From Methanobacteriota archaeon (lineage in GTDB: Archaea; Thermoplasmatota; DTKX01; GCA-020343715), in the NCBI GenBank assembly GCA_030597775.1, contig JAUVRF010000171.1, positions 1-5,010 on the forward strand: a stretch of 5,010 nt of DNA, read 5' to 3'. The translations under genes were made by a program, and so were the position numbers. Each line of letters starts with the position of its first letter. The stretch's first letter is position 1. This document shows, piece after piece, positions 1 to 5,010 of the stretch. The notes under the pieces were generated by a model. It had not been told where the DNA came from and did not search any database. It saw nothing but the letters and a program-made list of their open reading frames with translations.

Positions 1-1185
1 ACCCAGTTCTTCTCCCGCCTTGGGAAGATAGCCAGCATGCGACAGTTGTCCTCGGAGAAGATCTTCGAGGACGGTGTTATCACGGTGGACCTGGCCCTTG
101 TCAACAAGGGTGGTAGAACTGGCTTCCTCGAGATACGGGACAAGCTACCACAGCAGATCCAGATCGAGGAGGGCACCAACTACCTGATCATCGACCTCAA
201 GCCGAACGAGAGCCTGAGGATGAAGTACAAGATCAAGGCACCCATCCGCGGGATCTTCGAGTTCGGACCAGTCTCGCTCCGTGCACAGGACGTGTTCAAC
301 GTCTTCTACAAGGAGCTGGAGCTCGACCTGGTGGACAACGTCACCGTGTTCCCTCTCGTGTACGACATCAAGGACCTGCCCATCAAGTCGCGGACACCGA
401 AGCTGTTCCCCGGAGCCTCAAAGGTCAAGCAGCCTGGCCCCGGTTCGGAGTTCTTCCTCATCCGCAACTACGTTCCCGGCGATCCCTTCAAGAACATCAA
501 CTGGAAGGCGTTCGCCAGGACGGGGGAGCTTCTGGTCAACGAGAAGGAGCGCGAGGCGGTCTCGGACATCGTGATAATGCTGGACGCCCGTGCCACATCA
601 GGAACGGGAACCATCGGTCACAACGCACTCATCTACGGCAGCCGTGCAGCGGCGACACTCACCAGCTTCTTCATCAAGCGACGTGACTCCGTCGCCCTCA
701 TCGTCTACTCGGACAAGCTGCTGTCGATCAAGCCCTCCCAGGGCTCGAAGCAGCTATTCGAGATCCTGACGGCACTGGCGGGCGCAGAGCCTGCTGGCGA
801 CCTGCCGTTCAAGGGTGTGATCGAGGTGTCCTCCCCCTACATGCCCCGACGCAGTCCCGTGATCATCATCTCGAACCTGGATGGTGACCCATCCGTGGTG
901 GAGGCCATATCCGAGCTCCGAACCCTGGAGTTCGATGTGGTCATGCTCACCCCGAGCTCCATCGAGTTCGAGCTGATGGCACGCAAGCGTCTGGAGGCAG
1001 GCGTGGAGAGGAGCTTGGAGTACGAGGTCCTGCGCCTGGAGAGGGACGTCCTAATCCAGGACCTGCGTGGATACGGAGCCAGCGTCGTCGAGTGGGACCC
1101 CAAGGTCCCGTTGCTCGCGATCCTGATGAGCGCCGCACAATCGGTCGGTCAAACCCAGTTCGTACATCGTGGAGGTGATTGGTGA
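1..1185 (+). CDS. DUF58 domain protein, 5'-partial
   Basis: The reading frame is open from base 1, and the first visible Met (base 37) falls inside the conserved N-terminal beta region, so the true start and the usual N-terminal membrane helices are upstream. Residues are numbered from that Met. Residues 5-100 look like the beta-rich domain that precedes DUF58 (an LSSEKIFEDG motif followed by a VxLxLVNKGG strand). The DUF58 signature is clear at about 136-170: GSEFFLIRNYVPGDP, then INWKAFART. A von Willebrand A-like fold follows; its first strand VIMLDAR carries Asp183, but the usual DxSxS metal site is not intact. No enzymatic activity is established for DUF58 proteins. They are commonly encoded beside MoxR AAA ATPases and are thought to act in membrane-associated assembly or maturation. 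The gene ends in TGA that overlaps the next ATG by one base, so the two are probably translated from one mRNA. Confidence 0.93.
   Translation, partial: TQFFSRLGKIASMRQLSSEKIFEDGVITVDLALVNKGGRTGFLEIRDKLPQQIQIEEGTNYLIIDLKPNESLRMKYKIKAPIRGIFEFGPVSLRAQDVFNVFYKELELDLVDNVTVFPLVYDIKDLPIKSRTPKLFPGASKVKQPGPGSEFFLIRNYVPGDPFKNINWKAFARTGELLVNEKEREAVSDIVIMLDARATSGTGTIGHNALIYGSRAAATLTSFFIKRRDSVALIVYSDKLLSIKPSQGSKQLFEILTALAGAEPAGDLPFKGVIEVSSPYMPRRSPVIIISNLDGDPSVVEAISELRTLEFDVVMLTPSSIEFELMARKRLEAGVERSLEYEVLRLERDVLIQDLRGYGASVVEWDPKVPLLAILMSAAQSVGQTQFVHRGGDW
1171..1179 (+). promoter_or_regulatory. Strong Shine-Dalgarno site, GGAGGTGAT
   Basis: The nine bases GGAGGTGAT match the complement of the archaeal 16S rRNA 3' end. 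They lie inside the last codons of the DUF58 gene. Nine bases separate GGAGG from the ATG at 1185. This spacing decides the start of the downstream gene in favour of ATG 1185 over the adjacent in-frame TTG (1179) and GTG (1182), which lie in or too close to the site. Confidence 0.8.
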
Positions 1186-2303
1186 TGACCGGAGAGAAAC
1201 CCCCGGCGCCACCTACCCCACCCCCGAAGGCGCCGCCTGCGCCGCCTGCGAAGCCTGCGCCGCCTGCGAAGCCTCCGACCCCACAGGAAGCCCCCCCACC
1301 GGGGGATGCCGGAGGGTTCGAGGCACCTTCGCTGGTCATGGACCAGGATGAGCTGGACGCAACGATCACCGTCGATGTGGAGACCGTGTTCTCCGAGATC
1401 TTCATGGTGAAGGTCCTGGGTGCGCTCTTCTTCGCACTGGCGGGTGTCCTTGCCTTCCTTCCGCCGATCCTGGGTGGCGCGGAGCTCATCGACGTGCTCC
1501 CATCCCTGATCCTCGGTATCGTCGGCCTGGTGTGTGGTATACTCGGCATCTTCGTGCGATCCATGAGGAAATGGATGATACTGGTAGCCCCCATATTGCT
1601 CATCGCAGCGGTGGCGGCTAGGCCCCTCACTTCCACCATCGGGTCCCTCGACACGATGGACATAATACTGGGCTTGGCATTCGCCGCTACCTGGTTCCTC
1701 GCCATCGAGTACCTTCACGCCCTAATCCGGTTCGTGGAGGTCGGCGAGATGGCCATCAAGAGGAGGCTCACCAACTTCAACCTGAGCGGAGTGGTCAAGC
1801 ACTTCCTCGCTTGGGGCTTCCTCATGCTGGGGCTCATCATTGCAGTGACCTTGGGCGTGATCGGACTGGTGCCACTCATGGGCAATTCCTTCTGGGCGTT
1901 CATCGCCGTGGGAGCAATGCTCATATTGGTGGGTTCTCTGGGGACCATCTATCTGTTGACCCAGGGAAGCATGGGATCCGGCGTGCTCTTCGGACTCGCC
2001 ACCTACACCCCGGGTATCGTGATCGTGCTGGCCGCCGTGTTCCTGTTGGACGGCGACGGTGGTGGCCTTGGCGACTCTGCCGAACTTTGGTCGGTATACG
2101 GGATCGCCCTTGCCGCCGCGATCGTCTTCACCCTGTTCGCTTTGGTCCTCACGGTATGGTACTCCTTTGCCGAGGGTGTGGCCAAGGTGGAGAAGGTGGA
2201 GTACTCCCGCGAGAAGCTCCAGGAGATGCTGGCCAGCGGTCAGGTCCTGGACCTCGAGGGACAGGAGATGCCTGGAACCACCGCTGGTGGCGAACACGTC
2301 TGA
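1185..2303 (+). CDS. Polytopic membrane protein with proline-rich N-terminal tail (paralogue A)
   Basis: This is a 372-residue protein of no family I recognise. ATG 1185 is chosen because of the ribosome binding site at 1171 and the TGATG overlap with the DUF58 stop. Residues 5-48 form a disordered Pro/Ala/Lys tail that includes two exact APPAKP repeats (19-30). A short segment, ITVDVETVFSEI (61-72), follows. About eight hydrophobic helices are visible by eye, near 76-96, 103-124, 129-146, 157-175, 208-230, 235-258, 268-288 and 301-326. A conserved-looking block LAIEYLHALIRFVEVG (172-187) ends helix 4 and leads into a basic loop, KRRLTNFNL. The C-terminus (332-352) is charged, probably amphipathic and helical, with YSREKLQEML. 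Codon use resembles its neighbours. The overlap with the DUF58 gene suggests a shared complex or pathway at the membrane, but this is inference. The similar gene at 2431 is a tandem paralogue. Confidence 0.88.
   Translation: MTGEKPPAPPTPPPKAPPAPPAKPAPPAKPPTPQEAPPPGDAGGFEAPSLVMDQDELDATITVDVETVFSEIFMVKVLGALFFALAGVLAFLPPILGGAELIDVLPSLILGIVGLVCGILGIFVRSMRKWMILVAPILLIAAVAARPLTSTIGSLDTMDIILGLAFAATWFLAIEYLHALIRFVEVGEMAIKRRLTNFNLSGVVKHFLAWGFLMLGLIIAVTLGVIGLVPLMGNSFWAFIAVGAMLILVGSLGTIYLLTQGSMGSGVLFGLATYTPGIVIVLAAVFLLDGDGGGLGDSAELWSVYGIALAAAIVFTLFALVLTVWYSFAEGVAKVEKVEYSREKLQEMLASGQVLDLEGQEMPGTTAGGEHV
1239..1274 (+). repeat. Two perfect 18-bp tandem repeats encoding APPAKP
   Basis: The unit GCGCCGCCTGCGAAGCCT occurs twice without a mismatch at 1239-1256 and 1257-1274. 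It is preceded by a nine-base partial copy, GCGCCGCCT, at 1230-1238. The unit is a multiple of three and in frame, so copy-number change would alter only the length of the proline-rich tail. Perfect identity at the DNA level suggests recent slippage rather than only selection on the peptide. Confidence 0.85.
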
Positions 2304-2314
2304 ACCAAGCTGGT

Positions 2315-2326
2315 AAGGCATATATC
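2315..2326 (+). promoter_or_regulatory. Candidate archaeal promoter (AAGG + CATATATC)
   Basis: The stretch AAGGCATATATC resembles a BRE-like purine element followed by a TATA box. The same AAGG-before-TATA arrangement occurs at the minus-strand promoter near 4055. Transcription would start near 2345-2350 and leave a leader of roughly 80 bases before the TTG at 2431. The doubt is that a T-rich terminator-like tract lies just downstream of the predicted start site. Confidence 0.42.
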
Positions 2327-2329
2327 TCG

Positions 2330-2378
2330 GGGCGGGATCGACCCGTCCCGGGCCCCCCATTTTTTTCCTTCTATTCTT
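2330..2378 (+). terminator. Candidate terminator: small GC hairpin and T-rich tract
   Basis: GGGCGGG (2330-2336) can pair with CCCGTCCC (2342-2349), giving seven pairs with one bulged T around a five-base loop. A C-run is followed by seven T (2360-2366) and a pyrimidine-rich stretch to 2377. T-rich tracts alone can terminate archaeal transcription. It would end the DUF58 and paralogue A transcript. The ten-base gap between hairpin and T-run makes a bacterial-type intrinsic terminator less likely, so the T tract is probably the active part. Confidence 0.5.
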
Positions 2379-2430
2379 ACATCACCAACGGGCACGTACC
2401 AGCCCGCTAGCCGTCAAGGGGCGACCCATC

Positions 2431-3306
2431 TTGACAGGGGACAACCTCACCGACCAGCCCCAAGATCCCGAGCAGCGTCCTGACCAGCCGGAGCCATCAC
2501 CACCTCCATCACCGATGATGGACGAACCGGACACCATCCAGGTGGATGTGGAGGCCGCGTTCCCAGAGATCCGGAGGTTGAAGTTGGTTGGCGCCCTGCT
2601 CTTCGTCATGGCGGGCCTTTCAGCGATACTTCCCATCATCCTTCTGACGGACACGGACCTTGACGTTCGCACTCTCGTTGCGGTCGCCCTCGCGGCAGCC
2701 GGTATCGCCGTCGGTGTCACGGGGCTTGTCTCCCCGGGCCTGAGGCGACCGGCCATCATGGCAGCTCCCATCATCATAGTGGCCGCCGCCGCGGCGGGAT
2801 CGCCCGGTGTATCCCTGGACTCCATTCCACCGCTGGAGCTTGCACTGGCATTCGTCTTCGGCCTATCACTGCTGCTTGCGATCGAGCACCTTCACGCCGT
2901 GATGCGCTTCGTGGAGCTGGGGGCCTACGTGACCCGTCAGCGCCTGACCGCTTTTCGCATCTCTAGCGTTGTCGACCATTTCCAGATCTACGGCGTCGCG
3001 CTCGTCGCCCTCATCACCCTGGTCACCGCCATTGTGGTCGTGGGGGTTCCCTGGGTGTTCGCCCAGGGCTCCGATGCCAGCCTCGGCAGGTCCGTGGAGC
3101 TGAACTCGGTGTTCGGCATGGCACTGGCTGCCGCCGTGGTCTTCAGCCTCTCTGCGATCATCCTGGTCTTCGTCAGGACCGTCATCCCACAGCGGGTGGA
3201 GGTGGAGAGGGTGGCGTACTCCCGGGACCGCATGGAGGACATGCTAAGCTCCTCCCGGTCGATGGAGAACCGGCAGGGGGAGGGGAAAAGGAAGGGAGGG
3301 GCCTGA
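2431..3306 (+). CDS. Polytopic membrane protein (paralogue B), TTG start
   Basis: This 291-residue protein is related to the gene at 1185. The TTG start is supported by homology: both proteins begin MTG plus an acidic residue, then a proline-rich tail, and the next in-frame Met is only at residue 29. A weak purine run, AAGGGG (2416-2421), lies nine bases upstream. The tail (2-34) is rich in Pro, Asp and Gln rather than Pro, Ala and Lys. IQVDVEAAFPEI (36-47) and LAIEHLHAVMRFVELG (149-164) match paralogue A; the latter is identical at 12 of 16 positions. About six helices are visible, near 52-72, 81-100, 107-123, 135-153, 187-210 and 226-250. Relative to paralogue A, about 54 residues (roughly two helices) are missing between the basic loop and the last helix. 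The C-terminus keeps the YSRDRMEDML helix and ends in a basic, glycine-rich tail encoded by a homopurine tract. The function is unknown. The 3' end overlaps a convergent gene by 63 bases. Confidence 0.85.
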   Translation: MTGDNLTDQPQDPEQRPDQPEPSPPPSPMMDEPDTIQVDVEAAFPEIRRLKLVGALLFVMAGLSAILPIILLTDTDLDVRTLVAVALAAAGIAVGVTGLVSPGLRRPAIMAAPIIIVAAAAAGSPGVSLDSIPPLELALAFVFGLSLLLAIEHLHAVMRFVELGAYVTRQRLTAFRISSVVDHFQIYGVALVALITLVTAIVVVGVPWVFAQGSDASLGRSVELNSVFGMALAAAVVFSLSAIILVFVRTVIPQRVEVERVAYSRDRMEDMLSSSRSMENRQGEGKRKGGA

Positions 3307-4020
3307 GCCAGCGAGGCTGTCCGCTGCCTTGTCAAGGATGTAGGATGTTACCTGGCCGGCACGGACCCTTCCGTCGTAATTGGTGAACCCGTAGTACACC
3401 GAGAGCGTGTAGTCGTTCCCCGTGTCCTCGACCTCCCTGAAGCCGAAGGGGTTGAAGAGGGGATGCTGGTTCCCGGCCTCGGTGCACGTCACGGTGACCA
3501 CCACGACGTTGCCTCCGTCCTCGGTCCAATCGATGCCACCATCGCCGGTCCAGTTGTAATCGAAGAGGATCGTGCCCGGATTGGTGTTCGTTCCCGAGGC
3601 GGACTTGGTCTGTGACTCGCCATCGGGGAACATGACAGTGACCTCGAAGGTGTCCGGCTCGTTGGTGAACCGTTGGGCCCGGTCGGGGTCCTCGTCGGTG
3701 AAGGACAGGGCCACTTCCATGATCCATATGACATCGCCCGCGAGGTCGAAGGTCTCGTCAATCGACTGACCCTCGTTCACCCGACCCGATTGCGTCTCGG
3801 TGAGGTACTCGGCGTTGGTCGGACCAGTACCGCTGATCGTTGTCGGCTCCACGTTGTACGGGTCCTGGGCCGGGAAGGCCTCGGCCTGGTACGAGAAGAG
3901 CATGGCAAGGGCCACCATGAGGCCGAAGGTGCCCACGATCGAGAACAATGCGTGACGGGTCCTGAGCCACTTCATCAACCCACCGATGATTATCCCGAAT
4001 AGGCTATCCTCATTGACCAT
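3244..4020 (-). CDS. Exported or membrane-anchored protein of unknown family
   Basis: This 258-residue protein resembles no family I can name. The start at ATG 4020 is supported by GAGGT at 4031-4027 and by a TATA box about 35 bases upstream. Residues 17-22 are basic (K17, R20, R22) and residues 25-43 are hydrophobic, followed by AEA at 46-48. This resembles a signal peptide cleaved after Ala48, or an N-terminal anchor. A start at Met16 (codon 3975-3973) would give a more typical signal length and cannot be excluded. The rest (49-235) is acidic, rich in Thr, Asp and Gly, with alternating strands such as VIWIMEVALSF, FEVTVMFPDG and NVVVVTVTC, suggesting an extracellular beta-sandwich. There is one N-glycosylation sequon, NWT (156-158), and a single Cys (179). 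The final 20 residues (239-258), a Pro/Leu-rich tail, are encoded within the convergent membrane gene. It ends in TAG, the only TAG stop in the window. Confidence 0.8.
   Translation of the reverse strand: MVNEDSLFGIIIGGLMKWLRTRHALFSIVGTFGLMVALAMLFSYQAEAFPAQDPYNVEPTTISGTGPTNAEYLTETQSGRVNEGQSIDETFDLAGDVIWIMEVALSFTDEDPDRAQRFTNEPDTFEVTVMFPDGESQTKSASGTNTNPGTILFDYNWTGDGGIDWTEDGGNVVVVTVTCTEAGNQHPLFNPFGFREVEDTGNDYTLSVYYGFTNYDGRVRAGQVTSYILDKAADSLAGSGPSLPFPLPLPVLHRPGGA
3275..3301. repeat. 27-base homopurine/homopyrimidine tract
   Basis: Every base on the plus strand from 3275 to 3301 is A or G. It encodes the basic Gly/Lys tail of the plus-strand membrane protein. Its pyrimidine complement encodes the Pro/Leu tail of the minus-strand exported protein. 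On the minus strand the C/T run could also promote transcription termination, though it contains only one run of four T. I see no symmetry strong enough to call it a hairpin. Confidence 0.6.
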
Positions 4021-4025
4021 GCGCT

Positions 4026-4031
4026 AACCTC
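4026..4031 (-). promoter_or_regulatory. Shine-Dalgarno site, GAGGTT
   Basis: Read on the minus strand, GAGGTT precedes ATG 4020 with five bases between (seven from the AGG core to the start). It favours Met1 over the internal Met16 as start. It lies near the predicted transcription start, so the leader would be very short. Confidence 0.55.
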
Positions 4032-4054
4032 ACAGGTCAATGTTGACTGTTCCA

Positions 4055-4066
4055 GATAAACCTTTT
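4055..4066 (-). promoter_or_regulatory. Candidate archaeal promoter (AAAAGG + TTTATC)
   Basis: On the minus strand the sequence AAAAGGTTTATC gives a BRE-like purine block followed directly by a TATA box (TTTATC at 4060-4055). Using the usual TATA to start distance, transcription would begin near 4031, about eleven bases before the ATG at 4020. This suggests that the exported-protein gene is transcribed independently of the amrS gene upstream, with an almost leaderless mRNA. Confidence 0.6.
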
Positions 4067-4103
4067 GGGATTGTCCAGTTACGCCCCAACGATCGGATGG
4101 CCA

Positions 4104-5010
4104 TCACAGGATGAAGGGGACGGGCATGCCACACTTGGGACATTGTGCATCGGCTCCGAACAGGACCCGCGAGTGGAACCCTGCCCTGTCCACGAGGACC
4201 GTCCCGCAACCCGTGCACTTGGTGGACTCGTCCTCGGGTTGTGATATGTTGCCCACGTAGACGTTGTCGAGCCCAGCCTTCCTGGCCGCCGCCACCGCCC
4301 TGCGCATCGTCTCCCTGGGGGTCCGGCCCCGATCGACCATGTTGTAGTCGGGATGGAACCTGGAGAAGTGGACCGGCACCGAGGTGTCGAGGGAGTCCCG
4401 GACCCAGGCGGCGAACTCCGCGAACTCGTCGTCCGAATCGTTGAGCCCGGGGATCAAAAGGTAGGTCAGTTCCAAGAAGATGCCGAGCTCGTGGGCCAGC
4501 TGGCAGGTGTCCAGCACGGGCTGGAGCTTGGCCTTGCAGACATCCTTGTAGAACTCCTCCCTGAAGGCCTTCACGTCCACGTTCATCGCTCCCAGCACCG
4601 GTGAGATCTCCCGCAGGGGGGCCTCCTGGATGTAACCGTTGGTCACGTAGCAGGTGTACAGCCCATCGGCAACGGCCGCCCTCGAGCCCTCCAGGGTGGT
4701 CTCGTACCATATGCTCGGTTCGTTGTAGGTCCAGGACACGCCCTGGCATCCCATGCTCCTCGTGAGCCTGGGGACATCAGCGGGATCCAGGGACCGCAGG
4801 TTGAACTTATCGGGATCGGTCTGGCTTATCGAGTAGTTCTGGCAGTGGGCGCAGGAGAAGTTGCATCCCACCGTGCCGAAGCTCAGCGCCATGGTGGAGG
4901 GATGGAAGTGGTACAGGGGCTTCTTCTCGATTGGGTCGGCGTTCATCGAGGACATCCTGCCAGCGATGAGGGAGTACAGGGTGCCCCCATGGTTCTCGCG
5001 CACTCCGCAG
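4104..5010 (-). CDS. amrS: AmmeMemoRadiSam system radical SAM enzyme, 5'-partial
   Basis: This belongs to the radical SAM family related to pyruvate formate-lyase activating enzymes. It uses a [4Fe-4S] cluster and S-adenosylmethionine to make a 5'-deoxyadenosyl radical; its substrate is not known to me. The family is named for its genomic association with AMMECR1 and Memo proteins. The frame continues to the window edge: bases 5009-5001 read Cys-Gly-Val before RENHGG, matching the usual CGVREN region, so the GTG at 5003 is an internal Val. Numbering from that Val: DPIEKKPLYHF (23-33); the cluster motif CNFSCAHC with C47, C51 and C54; TYNEP (92-96); NVDVKAF (141-147); LIPGLNDSDDE (183-193); and HFSRFHPDYN (212-221). 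The C-terminus has two CxxC pairs (C263/C266 and C288/C291), a rubredoxin-like zinc or iron knuckle typical of the family. The N-terminal CxxCP region and start are beyond the window. No AMMECR1 or Memo gene is visible here. Confidence 0.93.
   Translation of the reverse strand, partial: CGVRENHGGTLYSLIAGRMSSMNADPIEKKPLYHFHPSTMALSFGTVGCNFSCAHCQNYSISQTDPDKFNLRSLDPADVPRLTRSMGCQGVSWTYNEPSIWYETTLEGSRAAVADGLYTCYVTNGYIQEAPLREISPVLGAMNVDVKAFREEFYKDVCKAKLQPVLDTCQLAHELGIFLELTYLLIPGLNDSDDEFAEFAAWVRDSLDTSVPVHFSRFHPDYNMVDRGRTPRETMRRAVAAARKAGLDNVYVGNISQPEDESTKCTGCGTVLVDRAGFHSRVLFGADAQCPKCGMPVPFIL

Larger units (their letters stand above)
4021..4103. other. Short intergenic gap between amrS and the exported-protein gene
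   Basis: This 83-base gap lies between two minus-strand genes. It contains the TATA box and ribosome binding site of the exported-protein gene. I see no T-rich terminator for the amrS transcript in it, so readthrough from amrS into the downstream gene is possible. Confidence 0.6.

Noticed and set aside
37..39. ATG at 37 as the start of the DUF58 gene
   Set aside because: The frame is open to base 1, no ribosome binding site precedes the ATG, and it falls within the conserved beta region downstream of the expected N-terminal helices.
947..1718. Two long minus-strand open frames (252 and 189 residues) across the DUF58/membrane-gene junction
   Set aside because: They lie antisense to well-supported genes, and their Gly/Ala-rich and Arg-rich runs are simply the complement of the proline-rich coding repeat. 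Neither shows a ribosome binding site or domain.
1722..2410. Long open frames on both strands inside the membrane-protein gene (212 residues minus, 199 residues plus)
   Set aside because: They are shadows of GC-rich coding sequence: rich in His, Arg, Gly and Gln, with no hydrophobic or domain pattern, while the real frame gives clean membrane helices and a paralogue.
3244..3246. The TAG stop of the exported protein as a possible pyrrolysine codon
   Set aside because: Some methanogenic Thermoplasmatota insert pyrrolysine at TAG, but continuing past it only runs antisense through the membrane-protein gene, with no domain. Nothing in the window shows pyrrolysine machinery.
4030..4749. 239-residue minus-strand frame inside amrS
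   Set aside because: It is on the same strand but out of frame with the clear radical SAM protein, and has a Gly/Arg-rich composition typical of a shadow frame.
5001..5003. GTG at 5003 (minus strand) as the start of amrS
   Set aside because: The upstream bases encode Cys-Gly in frame, reproducing the conserved CGVREN stretch, so this is an internal valine.

Overview
The window reads as a GC-rich archaeal chromosome segment, most likely euryarchaeal and Thermoplasmatota-like (low confidence on the exact group). The evidence is archaeal: a perfect GGAGGTGAT ribosome binding site, two AAGG-plus-TATA promoter-like elements, a T-rich terminator instead of a strong bacterial hairpin plus U-run, a DUF58 protein of the archaeal type, and an AmmeMemoRadiSam-type radical SAM enzyme. 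There is no RNA gene, insertion sequence, CRISPR array or integrase. Coding density is high, and the only gaps are 127 and 83 bases long.

Layout, plus strand. A DUF58 gene already open at base 1 (its start is upstream) ends at 1185. Its TGA shares one base with the ATG of the next gene, a predicted eight-helix membrane protein with a proline-rich N-terminal tail (1185-2303). After a gap holding a TATA-like element, a small hairpin and a T tract comes a second, shorter membrane protein (2431-3306, TTG start). It is clearly a paralogue of the first but lacks about 54 residues, roughly two membrane helices.

Layout, minus strand. At the right edge is the radical SAM enzyme AmrS (4104-5010, its N-terminus beyond the window). 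Downstream of it, with its own promoter, is an exported or membrane-anchored protein of unknown family (3244-4020). The last 63 bases of that gene lie inside the 3' end of the second membrane protein, so the two convergent genes overlap, in codon register, across a 27-base homopurine tract.

How the parts may work together. DUF58 proteins are commonly encoded beside MoxR-type AAA ATPases and von Willebrand A proteins. The tight coupling here suggests that the DUF58 protein and the eight-helix protein act together at the membrane, with the second copy a diverged duplicate. The partnership is inferred; neither membrane protein nor the exported protein belongs to a family I recognise. The AmrS gene looks unrelated in function to the DUF58 cluster.
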